49,534 bases of DNA from Chitinophagaceae bacterium (GCA_017998385.1 JAGODE010000002.1:1-49534); one strand, 5' to 3'; shown: positions 1 to 9,315, counted from the stretch's first letter. Translations and numbers: made by a program. Notes: generated from the sequence alone by a model not told the origin.

Positions 1-59
1 AGTATATATACTACATGAATGATATTGCTTTGCAGACAAAACATTCATCCCTGTTTCTA

Positions 60-90
60 TTGTTTATAATCACCGATAATCCTTTCTTTG
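60..90 (+). promoter_or_regulatory. Candidate Bacteroidota promoter for the receiver/kinase genes
   Basis: A TTG at 60-62 is followed after 20 bases by TTTCTTTG at 83-90, one mismatch from the Bacteroidota -7 consensus TAnnTTTG. It would start transcription about 25 bases before the ATG at 121. The match is imperfect and AT-rich DNA gives such matches by chance. Confidence 0.3.
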
Positions 91-120
91 TTGAGGTTTA
101 AGGCATAACAATCCAACCCA

Positions 121-498
121 ATGAGGAATAAAAAGGCAACAGTTCTGATAGTGGACGATCATACAAACTTTGTAGATCGTATGGTCGGTCTCCTCGATGA
201 GGCCGGCGGAACCAGCCGCATCTCTACTGCTGGCAGCTATCAGGCTGCCGTACATATTCTGGAGCAGCACGAACCAGATGTAATCTTACTCGACATCAGT
301 ATGCCCGATAAAAATGGCATGGACCTGCTTCAATATATTTCGCAAAACAATTATCAAAGTACAGTTGTCATGCTTTCAAACCTGTCTGCTACCTATTATC
401 AGCAGGAGTGTAAGCGATTGGGCGCAGATTTTTTTCTCGATAAAACCACGGAATACGAATTAGTAACAGGCATTATTGACAGATTCAATAACAACTGA
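121..498 (+). CDS. Receiver-only response regulator (CheY-like)
   Basis: This 125-residue protein is a single REC domain with no output domain. The acidic pocket is D12 and D13, the phosphoacceptor is D58 in the LLDISMPDKNG segment, and the conserved lysine is K108 in FFLDK. It lies 72 bases upstream of a HisKA_3 histidine kinase in the same direction and is its likely phosphorylation partner (inference). HisKA_3 kinases usually pair with NarL-type regulators carrying a C-terminal HTH; that HTH is absent here, so output must be by protein contact or phosphorelay. The start at 121 is the first ATG of the frame, and no Shine-Dalgarno is visible. Confidence 0.9.
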   Translation: MRNKKATVLIVDDHTNFVDRMVGLLDEAGGTSRISTAGSYQAAVHILEQHEPDVILLDISMPDKNGMDLLQYISQNNYQSTVVMLSNLSATYYQQECKRLGADFFLDKTTEYELVTGIIDRFNNN

Positions 499-570
499 TC
501 CGATACCAAGGCACAGGAAACGACGATAAAGAACAATATACCCGGAAGAGTACCACAAACCAGGATCCGA

Positions 571-2769
571 ATGAAGAAGAGTTGGACAACGTTCAAACAG
601 ATTATTAATGCCTCACAAAGCGACAAGGAGCTGTTTCTTTCACTAATCGATGAAAAAGGAACAATCCGTACTGCTAATGCCAGCATGCTGCGAAGCCTCG
701 AGCTAAAGGATCCCCGTGCTCACACCATTAACTTTTTTGATCTCGTTCCCCCTGAACATGCCGAATATCTCCGCCGTAAGATGGAAGAAGCTGCTGCTAC
801 AGGCAATGCAACCGATATAGAGCTGTATGTACGCAACGGGCAGTACCATCCCATGAAGTGGCAGCTCAACTGCCTGCACGAAAATGACAGCAACAATACT
901 ACTTTCTTTTGCCTTGGCTACAAACTGCTTGATGATGAGCGCCAGGAACGCTTTTACAACCTGGTACAGCACCATAGTCAGTTACTAATGGAAGGTATCA
1001 GCGGCATTATATTTCAGGACACAACTGGCGAGGTAATAGCAGCCAATCAAAAACTGGCCGCTTTGTTCGGAACCACGCTCGAGCGGCTGTACCAGTTGAA
1101 AGATATAGCCCAACTGTGGGATACGACCTGGCTTATAACCGATGAATCGGGCCAGCGCGTCACCTACGAGCAAACGCCCATGTACCTGGCTCTTCAGACC
1201 GGACAGTTACAGCGTAAAACCATGCTGATACAGCTGGCTTCGGGTGAGCAGCGCTGGTTTCTGATGCAATCGCAACCGCTATCGCATTTTAATAACGAAC
1301 AGGAAGAACAAGCGGTAGCTTCCAGCGTAATCGATCTTACACAGGAGCGCCGGCTGATGCACGATTTACAGAAACAGGAAATCCTGCTGCATGCTTTTCT
1401 GCAGGAAACACCAAACCTGGCCTGGGTGATAGACGAAGACGAAACCCTGCTGTTTGCCAGCAAAGCATTTCTCGACTATTTTAATCTCACTGAAACGGCC
1501 ATAGGTAAAAAAGTAACCTCACTCGTTCCTCCAGCCATTTCACAGGCCGTATATGATTTTCATCTGGATGTGCTTGACTCTGGCCGTACCGTAGAAACAA
1601 CACAGGAGCTGAAACTCGCCAACGGAGAGAATATCATTTCACATATAAATCTTTTTCCCGTAAACCTGCCATCTGGCAGGAGGCTCATCGGCGGACAGTC
1701 TGTAAGCCTGCCCGATAAGACCCGTATGGAAAAAGAACTGCGCAATGCGCAGGAGCGTGTATTTGCCCTGAGCCGGGCTACTTCCGATGCCATCTGGGAG
1801 TGGGATATGCAAACCGGTCAGATCTTCCGCAATGAAACGCTGATGGATATGATCGGATATCAGCCAGACAATAGCCGTGGACTCAGCTGGTGGTTGCGCC
1901 GCGTACACCCCGATGATCGCAATCGTGTATCGGACAAGGTGAAAGAAGCGACCGATAATATGCAGCAATCCTGGCAGGACGCCTACCGCTTCAAATGCGC
2001 CGATGGCTCTTACAAATACATCCAGGACCGCGGTTTTGTAGTGTACGAAAATGGGCTGCCGGTAAAAATGATCGGTTCGCTGCAGGACATATCCGCGCTT
2101 AAGGAGCTTGAGGAAAAACTGCGCGATGAGCGTGTGCAAAGACAAAAAGAGATTTCTGAGACCATGATACAGGTAGCAGAAAATGAACGCACCCGCATTG
2201 GTCATGAACTGCACGATAATGTGAACCAGATACTGAGCACAGCCAAGCTATTTGCCGATATGCTCTCGCCGGCCAACAGGGATCAGCAGATGATAAAAGA
2301 TAAACTCGCAGACTACCTCGTACTGGCTATTGAAGAAATACGCAAACTCTCCCGCGACCTGGTAGCGCCCCAGCTGAAAGAAGAAAGCCTGATCGATAGT
2401 ATTCGCCTGCTCACGGTAGATCTTGAGATGGCACACGATATGGAGATAAGGTTTACCCATGATCAGGAGGTAGAACAACTTTCGCCCGGAAAAAAAGTAA
2501 CCCTCTTCCGCATAGTGCAGGAACAACTGAAAAATATCATTAAGCACAGCCAGGCTACACTTACAGAAATCATGCTGCAGTATAATCCCGCCGAAGTAGT
2601 ACTGCAGATAAAGGACAACGGAACAGGATTTGAACCCAAACAAACCTACCGGGGCATCGGCCTGTCTAATATCTACGAGCGCACCAAATTTTATAACGGT
2701 GTAGTCGATATAAAAGCCGCAACAGGTAAAGGCTGTACCCTTACTGTTACCATTCCGGTAGGGGACTAA
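571..2769 (+). CDS. Cytoplasmic multi-PAS sensor histidine kinase (HisKA_3/NarX type)
   Basis: The 732-residue protein has no convincing membrane segment. Three to four PAS-like units occupy roughly residues 1-110, 135-250, 270-385 and 390-515; the last is a PAS_3 type with the IWEWDMQTG and RRVHPDDR signatures. A short coiled linker leads to the HisKA_3 dimerisation helix with RIGHELHDNVNQIL, in which the likely phospho-histidine is H548. A HATPase domain follows at about 635-732, with an N-box near NIIKHS and G-boxes DNGTGF and GIGLSNIYER. This layout resembles soluble redox or oxygen-type sensors such as DosS or NreB (family knowledge), but no heme or Fe-S ligand cluster is evident. It follows a receiver-only regulator and heads a stress island, so it plausibly senses energy or redox state (inference). 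Its stop overlaps the convergent glycosylase gene by 4 bases. Confidence 0.92.
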   Translation: MKKSWTTFKQIINASQSDKELFLSLIDEKGTIRTANASMLRSLELKDPRAHTINFFDLVPPEHAEYLRRKMEEAAATGNATDIELYVRNGQYHPMKWQLNCLHENDSNNTTFFCLGYKLLDDERQERFYNLVQHHSQLLMEGISGIIFQDTTGEVIAANQKLAALFGTTLERLYQLKDIAQLWDTTWLITDESGQRVTYEQTPMYLALQTGQLQRKTMLIQLASGEQRWFLMQSQPLSHFNNEQEEQAVASSVIDLTQERRLMHDLQKQEILLHAFLQETPNLAWVIDEDETLLFASKAFLDYFNLTETAIGKKVTSLVPPAISQAVYDFHLDVLDSGRTVETTQELKLANGENIISHINLFPVNLPSGRRLIGGQSVSLPDKTRMEKELRNAQERVFALSRATSDAIWEWDMQTGQIFRNETLMDMIGYQPDNSRGLSWWLRRVHPDDRNRVSDKVKEATDNMQQSWQDAYRFKCADGSYKYIQDRGFVVYENGLPVKMIGSLQDISALKELEEKLRDERVQRQKEISETMIQVAENERTRIGHELHDNVNQILSTAKLFADMLSPANRDQQMIKDKLADYLVLAIEEIRKLSRDLVAPQLKEESLIDSIRLLTVDLEMAHDMEIRFTHDQEVEQLSPGKKVTLFRIVQEQLKNIIKHSQATLTEIMLQYNPAEVVLQIKDNGTGFEPKQTYRGIGLSNIYERTKFYNGVVDIKAATGKGCTLTVTIPVGD

Positions 2770-3446
2770 CCTGCAGCTGCGGCGCGGGTAAATGTTTCTA
2801 GATATTGCGTGATATATGCCTCTTTTTCCCTGCGCCGGTATTGAAGTATAAACCGGGGATGTGGTAAAGGAAGAATCTCCTGAAACCAGCCATGCTTTTG
2901 GTTGAGATCATTAAAGAACCGGAAGTTCTTTTCACCTCCAATACAGATACAACTATGCCGGTTTACCGGCCACCGGTATTGTTCTTCAATACAGTTTACG
3001 ATAAAAGGAGTCACCCTTTTCTGTAATACAGGGTCATCATAATAGTTGATGTTTCGCCCGTCTTTTATCAACCCCAACGGACAGACAGAACCGATAAAAA
3101 AATGCCGGTAAAAGGCAGCAGGGCCGCCATAGGCTTCAATCATTTCATAAATAAAAGCGGCAGAGAGTTCGGTACCCGCACCAAAGCCGTGGGCGATGCG
3201 GCAATATTGAGTCAGCTGCAATGGCGCTGTAAAATTGATACCGGTAATGCCGGCCCCATAGCGTCCCGGATTGATGCCGAAGGCCAGGGTACGGGTGCCG
3301 GCATCGGAAAAAAAACGCGCATAAAAAACGGCCATTGCTTCCCGTACTGCCGGCTGTTGCTGTGGATGCAGCCAGCCATAACCTCGGGGCAGCTTTCCTG
3401 GCTGCAGAGAAGTATAGAAATCAAGCACATATTGACCAAAATCCAT
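2766..3446 (-). CDS. SMUG2-like uracil-DNA glycosylase family protein (DUF4918)
   Basis: About 226 residues from the ATG at 3446; the frame opens 12 codons further up, but MDFGQYVLDF begins the conserved part. The uracil-DNA glycosylase fold is indicated by LAFGINPGRYGAGITGINF near residue 50, the water-activating/uracil-pocket loop, and by LPLPHPRFILQYRR near the C-terminus, the DNA-intercalation loop. The family is known as SMUG2-like/DUF4918 in Bacteroidota and should excise uracil or oxidised pyrimidines in base excision repair. The catalytic set is variant in this family, so substrate range is uncertain. It is a lone gene, convergent with the histidine kinase and overlapping it by 4 bases. 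Confidence 0.8.
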   Translation of the reverse strand: MDFGQYVLDFYTSLQPGKLPRGYGWLHPQQQPAVREAMAVFYARFFSDAGTRTLAFGINPGRYGAGITGINFTAPLQLTQYCRIAHGFGAGTELSAAFIYEMIEAYGGPAAFYRHFFIGSVCPLGLIKDGRNINYYDDPVLQKRVTPFIVNCIEEQYRWPVNRHSCICIGGEKNFRFFNDLNQKHGWFQEILPLPHPRFILQYRRREKEAYITQYLETFTRAAAAG

Positions 3447-3627
3447 CATACTGATAAAGCTACAAACAAGTGGCGGAAACAAATGCTGACCAGTGCTGAA
3501 GGTTTTTTAACGTTAAAAAGATGTTTTTTCACCTGTTTTTTATGGTTAAAAAACATCCAGAAACGAGTTTTTTCTCTTTGCAATACGGCGTTTATATCCG
3601 TAAACTGCATTCCGCTTTCAGTGATTT

Positions 3628-3885
3628 ATGCCCAACACAGTGACCAAAATATTTACGCTCATCATAATTCATGAAGGAGTACAAAAACAGTTTGTTTCCG
3701 AATTGAGACGGACTGGTTACCGCCACTACATTGTGGTTCGGATAGATAATGAAGATGCCATCTTTGTGCCAGACGCCGACCGACGTTATTACCTGCTGGG
3801 TCCGGCTGGCCATCAGCGACCCGATGACGGGTCTGTTAGGTCTGAAATTGTACGAAAACTTGAAGAGATCTTCAGATGGGCATAA
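3628..3885 (+). CDS. Small hypothetical protein
   Basis: An 85-residue frame starting MPNTVTKIF, with a mixed alpha/beta pattern (two hydrophobic strands near residues 6-14 and 34-40, acidic C-terminal helix). I recognise no family. It is co-directional with, and 112 bases upstream of, the first universal stress gene, and no other frame here looks better. The composition is protein-like (charged and hydrophobic alternation, few cysteines), which favours a real gene, but the short length leaves doubt. Confidence 0.5.
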   Translation: MPNTVTKIFTLIIIHEGVQKQFVSELRRTGYRHYIVVRIDNEDAIFVPDADRRYYLLGPAGHQRPDDGSVRSEIVRKLEEIFRWA

Positions 3886-3950
3886 TAATGGCTTGATCAT
3901 AATCAGCGGTACGGCTAATATGCATCATGCCCTCCTGTCTGCCTGGCCAA

Positions 3951-3958
3951 TAGTTTTG
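3951..3958 (+). promoter_or_regulatory. Candidate -7 box upstream of the first universal stress gene
   Basis: TAGTTTTG matches the Bacteroidota TAnnTTTG -7 consensus exactly and lies 39 bases before the ATG at 3998. No clear TTTG -33 element sits 19-21 bases upstream, so this may depend on an activator or be a chance match. Confidence 0.3.
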
Positions 3959-3997
3959 GAGACCAAACCAGCACCTGTTTACCCAAAATTTATACGT

Positions 3998-4837
3998 ATG
4001 AAAAAAATGGTAGCCGCTTTCGACGGACTGAAATTTTCCACCAGCACGCGCGATTACGCACTTTATCTGGCGGGGCTGAGTAAAGCCCACCTCGTAGGCG
4101 CTTTTATGGATGATCCAACCTATACCAGCTATAAGATCTATGACCTGGTTGTAAAGGAGGGCGCTACCGATGCCGGGGTTAAAAAATTTGAGGAAAAAGA
4201 CCGGCTTACGCGCGATGCTGCAGCTATAGCCTTTGAAAAATCATGCCGCGAAGCGGGCATTGTATATTCACTGCATCACAACAGGCGTATTGCCATCCAG
4301 GAAATAAAACATGAAAGCATTTATGCCGACCTCATGCTGATAGACGCAAAAGAAACGCTCACTCACTATGCGGAAAAGCCGCCAACAAGGTTTATTCGCG
4401 ATCTGCTTACAGATACCCAGTGCCCGGTGTTGCTGACGCCAACAAGGTTTAAACCTATTAAAAAACTCGTATTACTGTATGATGGCGAGCCGTCATCGGT
4501 ACATGCTGTTAAAATGTTCAGTTACCTGCTGCCCGAACTCAAAGAGCTGGAAACAGAAGTACTGTCTGTCAATACCGGAAAAGGCGGCCACCATCTGCCA
4601 GATAATAAACTCATGAAGGAATTGATGAAAAGACATTTTCCTTCAGCACGTTTTACTGTATTAAAGGGAAATGCAGAAGAACAGATTATTAAGCACTTAC
4701 AGAAAGCCGGTGACCAGACACTGGTCGTCCTGGGCGCATACAGACGGGGCACTGTCAGCCGCTGGTTCAGAGAAAGTATGGCAGATACGTTAATGCGTGG
4801 GCTGAAACTGCCTTTATTCATCGCTCATAACAAATAA
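3998..4837 (+). CDS. Universal stress protein, tandem UspA domains
   Basis: From the ATG at 3998 the protein has 279 residues, the usual size of two-domain Bacteroidota Usp proteins. The frame is open further upstream, but the homologous part begins MKKMVAAFDGLKFS, the first UspA strand and its Asp. The second domain begins near residue 150 with KKLVLLYDGEPSS and ends with VVLGAYRRGTVSRWFRES, a variant of the ATP-binding glycine loop. Usp proteins bind ATP or act as scaffolds in starvation and anaerobiosis. This gene begins a run with baeRF, a second Usp and PEP synthase, supporting a dormancy or energy-stress role. Confidence 0.9.
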   Translation: MKKMVAAFDGLKFSTSTRDYALYLAGLSKAHLVGAFMDDPTYTSYKIYDLVVKEGATDAGVKKFEEKDRLTRDAAAIAFEKSCREAGIVYSLHHNRRIAIQEIKHESIYADLMLIDAKETLTHYAEKPPTRFIRDLLTDTQCPVLLTPTRFKPIKKLVLLYDGEPSSVHAVKMFSYLLPELKELETEVLSVNTGKGGHHLPDNKLMKELMKRHFPSARFTVLKGNAEEQIIKHLQKAGDQTLVVLGAYRRGTVSRWFRESMADTLMRGLKLPLFIAHNK

Positions 4838-4851
4838 ACCGGTTTACCGGT
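4836..4851. promoter_or_regulatory. Paired ACCGGT motif (possible operator)
   Basis: Two ACCGGT palindromes lie 2 bases apart just after the Usp stop codon and about 115 bases before the baeRF gene. A near-identical block occurs upstream of the lipoprotein gene at 33471-33486. The shared arrangement suggests a common binding protein, but this is inference from two sites. Confidence 0.3.
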
Positions 4852-4964
4852 CGGTTAATTCATAATCCGGCCGTACATATGAGTATAATCAAAGCTTTCT
4901 GTGACGGGTATCAGGATTTTTTGCTATGCTAAAGGGCTAGCTTCGAAACCTTAAATGCAGCGCA

Positions 4965-6062
4965 ATGAAATCAGTTCTTTCTCCCGAAATCAATGAAGTG
5001 CTGAATACAGCGCATTACCGCCCGGCTATATCCATCATATTGCCGTTTGAGCCTAAAATGAGTTTGAGGGCAGAGCTTACGCATGCGCTCGAGCTGGCGG
5101 CCAATAAGGTACAACGCCAGTTGGAACAGCAATATAGCGTTATGGTCATCGAACCGGTGATGCTAAAGCTGCGCAAACTCATTAAGGAGATCAACTTCAA
5201 CACACATAAGAAAAGCATAGCGCTCTACGTGTCTCCTATATTTGAGAAGGTATTATACCTCGACATTCCGGTGGAGGAACGCGTGATTGTGGATGAATCG
5301 TTCGAAATCCGCGATCTGGTATATAGTAAGAAACAGATTCACAAATACCTGGTACTGGTGCTGGGTGGCAACGAAAGCCGGATGTTTGTAGGCAATACAC
5401 GCAGTTTCGTGCGTATACTCAGCGATACCCCGCAGCCGGCCGCTGCCTTTGAAAACGATGCGCCTGAGCGGGTGGCCAATTTTTCTGATCCTTCGGCACG
5501 GCAGGAAGTGCTGATGGAAAAATTTCTTCGTCATATCGATAACTCACTCGACCTTGTTTTGCACGCATACCCACTGCCGCTGTTTGTAATGGGATCCGAA
5601 AGAATGATGGGCCACTTTAAAAAACTGACACACCATGGTCACCTGGTCATTGATTACGTACAGGGTAATTACGAACAGGCCGCACCCGAATTCCTGAAAC
5701 ATGCATTGCAGCCATTTGTGGCCGACTGGAGTAAAGTGCTGCAGGCAGATATCATGCATCATCTCGAAGAAGCCGCAGGTACGCATAAACTGGCTGTTGG
5801 TATCAAAGATGTATGGCAGGCAGCTCAGCAGCATAAGGGACGCCTGCTCGTGGTAGAAAAAGATTATATGTATCCTACCAGCGACCGTGAGCGCGAGGCT
5901 CCCGTCATGAATGTTAATGGCGTTTATCACCCGTTTTCCTATATAAAAGATGCCGTAGACGACATTATCGAAAAAGTGCTCGAATGTGGCGGCGATGTGG
6001 AATTTGTTGATCCCGGTGTAATGACTGGTTATGAGCGGATTGCCCTTATTCAGTACTACTAA
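4965..6062 (+). CDS. baeRF-family (bacterial archaeo-eukaryotic release factor-like) protein
   Basis: The 365-residue protein shows the three-part layout of eRF1-like baeRF proteins. An N-terminal helical/strand domain holds the YRPAISIILPFEPK opening and the SIALYVSP strand. A central RNase H-like domain follows at about 120-270 (KYLVLVLGGNESRMFVG). The C-terminal eL30-like domain ends GGDVEFVDPGVMTGYERIAL. Bacterial baeRF proteins are predicted to act at the ribosome, in rescue, hibernation or quality control, and are commonly found beside Usp and small heat-shock genes (established genomic association). I see no GGQ hydrolysis motif. It lies 31 bases upstream of the second Usp gene, probably in one transcript. 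Confidence 0.8.
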   Translation: MKSVLSPEINEVLNTAHYRPAISIILPFEPKMSLRAELTHALELAANKVQRQLEQQYSVMVIEPVMLKLRKLIKEINFNTHKKSIALYVSPIFEKVLYLDIPVEERVIVDESFEIRDLVYSKKQIHKYLVLVLGGNESRMFVGNTRSFVRILSDTPQPAAAFENDAPERVANFSDPSARQEVLMEKFLRHIDNSLDLVLHAYPLPLFVMGSERMMGHFKKLTHHGHLVIDYVQGNYEQAAPEFLKHALQPFVADWSKVLQADIMHHLEEAAGTHKLAVGIKDVWQAAQQHKGRLLVVEKDYMYPTSDREREAPVMNVNGVYHPFSYIKDAVDDIIEKVLECGGDVEFVDPGVMTGYERIALIQYY

Positions 6063-6093
6063 TCTGCCCGCTGCCGGGTATAAAACTCTGGTT

Positions 6094-6921
6094 ATGCAAA
6101 AAATACTGGCTCCTACCGATTTTTCTGACCCCTCTGTAAATGCAGTGACCTGGGCGGCCGACCTGGCCTGTGTATCCGGCGCTGAATTGTATGTATTGCA
6201 TGTAAGCCCCCTGCCCGCATCTTACAGTGAAGTGGCACCACCGGTTTCTATGATTCAGGATATGCACGAACGGGCAGTAAAGCGTATGAAGGAACTGAAA
6301 GAAAAGCTGCTGCAGCACACGCACGACAGTATCCGTATTCATACACAAATAAGCCAGGGCGATGTATTACTCGAGATCGAAAGCCTCGCAGGTAAAATCG
6401 ATCCTTTTGCCATAGTAATGGGTCCCGAGGGCGAGGGCGCCCTGCAACGCCTGCTTACCGGTAGCCATACCCTGGCTGCTGCCAAACAGAGCAGATACCC
6501 GGTCATAGTGGTACCTGCAGGTTGTCACTATTCTAAACTTAAAAGAATTGGCCTGGGTATTGAACTCAACGAAGTGATAAAAACCATTCCGGTTGATTTT
6601 ATAAAGCGCCTGCAACAGCAGTTTCATGCAGCCCTTTATGTATTCCATATCAGTATAGTACCCGGAGCACCGCTGTCGGGTGAGCGAAAAGAAGAAGCCG
6701 ACTGGTTGTCTGAACTGCTGAAAGATATGGAGCCACAGTACCATTATCTCTACCAGGAAAATGTAGAAGAAGGGCTTTGCCGCTATGCAGAGAAATATCA
6801 GCTGGATATGCTGATTGTTTTTCCGCACCGCCGCAATTTTTTCAGGCGGCTGTTCTTTCCCGGTCATACCCGGGCCCTGGCTCTTCACAGCAATATACCC
6901 GTGTTATTTTTTCACGATTAA
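6094..6921 (+). CDS. Universal stress protein with canonical ATP-binding loop
   Basis: Starting at the ATG at 6094 (MQKILAPTDFSDPS, the classic UspA first strand) gives 275 residues. The frame continues 21 codons upstream into the baeRF gene, so that start is rejected. Domain 1 ends with GPEGEGALQRLLTGSHT, an exact G-2x-G-9x-G-S ATP-binding signature near residue 110. Domain 2, from about residue 150, lacks a clear loop and ends RRNFFRRLFFPGHTRALALHS. The two Usp proteins of this island therefore differ in which domain keeps the loop. PEP synthase begins 9 bases after the stop, so they are co-transcribed. Confidence 0.9.
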   Translation: MQKILAPTDFSDPSVNAVTWAADLACVSGAELYVLHVSPLPASYSEVAPPVSMIQDMHERAVKRMKELKEKLLQHTHDSIRIHTQISQGDVLLEIESLAGKIDPFAIVMGPEGEGALQRLLTGSHTLAAAKQSRYPVIVVPAGCHYSKLKRIGLGIELNEVIKTIPVDFIKRLQQQFHAALYVFHISIVPGAPLSGERKEEADWLSELLKDMEPQYHYLYQENVEEGLCRYAEKYQLDMLIVFPHRRNFFRRLFFPGHTRALALHSNIPVLFFHD

Positions 6922-6930
6922 AAGAATACC

Positions 6931-9315
6931 ATGTCTGTTTATATCCGTCCGTTCAATACTATTGGCCTGTCAGATATTCCGGCTGTAGGGGGAAAGAATG
7001 CTTCCCTGGGAGAAATGATCAGTCAGCTGGCCACCAGAGATATTCCCGTGCCAGAGGGATATGCCGTGACGGCAGAAGCTTTCGAAGATTTTTTAACCTA
7101 CAATCAGCTGCATGAGCCATTGCAGCAATTAATGCAGGAACTGGATAAGGCAACATATGCCAACCTCCGTACTGTTGGTGCCCGTGCCCGCCAGTTGATG
7201 CTGGCAGCACGATTGCCACAGAACCTGCAGGAGGCAATACTTGACGCATATCGTCAGCTGCAATCAGATGCACTTCTTGCAGTGGCTGTACGCAGTAGTG
7301 CTACCGCAGAAGACCTGCCTACTGCCAGCTTTGCCGGGCAGCATGAGTCTTATCTCAACATAAGCGGTGCGCCGGCATTATTGCGAGCCGTACAGGATTG
7401 TTATGCCTCTTTATATACAGACAGGGCTATTAAGTACCGCGAGGATAAGGGCTTTGAACATTCCAAAGTTGCCTTATCAGTTGGCGTGCAGCGTATGGTG
7501 CGCTCCGACCTTGCGGGCTCAGGCGTTTTATTTACGCTCGAACCCGAATCGGGTTTTGCCAATATTGTTCATATCAGCAGCGTATGGGGGCTTGGCGAAA
7601 ACATTGTACAGGGTACGGTTACCCCGGATGAATACTGGGTCTTCAAACCCATGCTGCAAAAGGGATATCAGCCCATAGTGCAGCGGCGTCTGGGAGAAAA
7701 GGCAAAAACAATGATCTATGGCACTACCCCGGAAGCGCCTGTAGTGAATGTTGATACGACACCGGAAAAAAGAAGGCAGTATGTACTTTCCGATAAGGAA
7801 ATAACTGACCTCGCCCGCTGGGGCGTGATCATAGAGAAACATTATGGCAAACCCATGGATATTGAATGGGCGAAAGATGGGCAAACGGGTAAGCTGTATA
7901 TCATTCAGGCACGGCCCGAAACCGTGCATGCCAGGGAAAAAGGATTGCAACTGGAAGAATACCGGTTGAAAAGTACCGGGGAAGTACTGGTAGAGGGTCA
8001 GGCCATCGGCAGCCACATTGCCACTGGCATAGCACGCATTCTGCAATCACCTGCAGAGGCAGACCGGCTGCAACCCGGCGATATTGTGGTAACCGATCTG
8101 ACAAGCCCCGACTGGGATCCGCTGCTGAAACAGGCAGGAGGCATTATTACCAATAAAGGCGGACGTACCAGCCATGCTTCTATTGTAGCCCGCGAGCTGG
8201 GTGTACCCGCTATTGTTGGCTGCAACAATGCTACTTCTGCAATCAAAGAGGGAGAATGGGTTACGATTTCCTGTGCAGAAGGAAAAACCGGCCGGGTCTA
8301 CAGGGGACAGATCAATTTTGAAATAATGCGTACCGACTTCTCAACGGTCAGCCGGCCGGCACATACTGCAGCCATGCTCATAGCGGGTGACCCTGACAAG
8401 GCTTTTCAGCTTTCTTTCTATCCATCAGACGGCATTGGTCTTATGCGCATGGAATTTGCCATCACACATTCTATACAGGTACACCCCATGGCGCTTGTAC
8501 ATTTTGATCAGTTAAATGAAAATGATCAGGCTGCTATTGAGCGTATTGTGCGCCCATATACAGATAAAAAAGAGTTTTTTATTGACAGGCTGGCTCAGGC
8601 TGTCGCTACAATGGCCGCTGCATTTTATCCACGCCCGGTAATTGTACGCATGAGCGATTTCAAAACAAATGAATATGCCAACCTTACAGGCGGCCGGGCC
8701 TTTGAACCTGCAGAAGAAAATCCCATGCTTGGCTTCAGAGGAGCTTCCCGTTATTATCACGAGCGGTATCGGGAAGGATTCCGGCTGGAGTGTGCCGCCA
8801 TTAGTCGTGTCAGAGATGAAATGGGACTCACCAACGTAAAAGTAATGATCCCGTTTTGCCGTACACTCGAAGAAGGCCGGCAGGTAATTGACACTATGCA
8901 GTCTTTTGGACTGGTACAACACAAAAACGGCCTGGAGGTATATGTAATGGTGGAAATACCCAGCAATGTGATACTGGCCAGCCAGTTTGCCGAAATATTT
9001 GATGGATTTTCGATCGGGTCAAATGACCTCACACAGCTCACACTGGGCATCGACCGCGATTCGGCAGTGATCAGTTCTTTGTTTGATGAACGCAATGAAG
9101 CCGCACGTACACTTATTGCCGAAGCTATTCATAAAGCCCGTGAGGCCGGTATTCCTATAGGCCTTTGCGGACAGGCTCCCAGCGATTATCCGGCCTATGC
9201 GCATTTCCTGGTTCACGAGGGTATTAACAGCATTTCTTTTAATCCAGATGCGTTTTTGGAAGGCCTTCAGCATATAACAGATGCTGAGAAAGATCTGGCA
9301 GTTGTAAAAGCCTGA
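6931..9315 (+). CDS. ppsA: Phosphoenolpyruvate synthase (pyruvate, water dikinase)
   Basis: At 794 residues it matches the family length. The N-terminal ATP-grasp domain opens GLSDIPAVGGKNASLGEM and includes AVRSSATAEDLPTASFAGQ. The swivelling phosphohistidine domain has GGRTSHASIVARELG near residue 415, with the phospho-accepting His. The C-terminal PEP/pyruvate barrel carries the SIGSNDLTQLTLG segment and ends with GLCGQAPSDYP, which includes the catalytic Cys. The enzyme makes PEP from pyruvate and ATP, giving AMP and phosphate; it feeds gluconeogenesis or buffers adenylate charge. Position directly behind a Usp gene suggests use under carbon or energy stress rather than constitutive metabolism (inference). 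Confidence 0.95.
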   Translation: MSVYIRPFNTIGLSDIPAVGGKNASLGEMISQLATRDIPVPEGYAVTAEAFEDFLTYNQLHEPLQQLMQELDKATYANLRTVGARARQLMLAARLPQNLQEAILDAYRQLQSDALLAVAVRSSATAEDLPTASFAGQHESYLNISGAPALLRAVQDCYASLYTDRAIKYREDKGFEHSKVALSVGVQRMVRSDLAGSGVLFTLEPESGFANIVHISSVWGLGENIVQGTVTPDEYWVFKPMLQKGYQPIVQRRLGEKAKTMIYGTTPEAPVVNVDTTPEKRRQYVLSDKEITDLARWGVIIEKHYGKPMDIEWAKDGQTGKLYIIQARPETVHAREKGLQLEEYRLKSTGEVLVEGQAIGSHIATGIARILQSPAEADRLQPGDIVVTDLTSPDWDPLLKQAGGIITNKGGRTSHASIVARELGVPAIVGCNNATSAIKEGEWVTISCAEGKTGRVYRGQINFEIMRTDFSTVSRPAHTAAMLIAGDPDKAFQLSFYPSDGIGLMRMEFAITHSIQVHPMALVHFDQLNENDQAAIERIVRPYTDKKEFFIDRLAQAVATMAAAFYPRPVIVRMSDFKTNEYANLTGGRAFEPAEENPMLGFRGASRYYHERYREGFRLECAAISRVRDEMGLTNVKVMIPFCRTLEEGRQVIDTMQSFGLVQHKNGLEVYVMVEIPSNVILASQFAEIFDGFSIGSNDLTQLTLGIDRDSAVISSLFDERNEAARTLIAEAIHKAREAGIPIGLCGQAPSDYPAYAHFLVHEGINSISFNPDAFLEGLQHITDAEKDLAVVKA

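Noticed and set aside
1639..2214. 191-residue frame antisense to the histidine kinase
   Set aside because: It covers the conserved PAS region of the kinase, which explains the open frame.
3749..3997. N-terminal extension of the first Usp
   Set aside because: It overlaps the small upstream frame and adds 83 residues not seen in Usp proteins; the ATG at 3998 begins the conserved fold.
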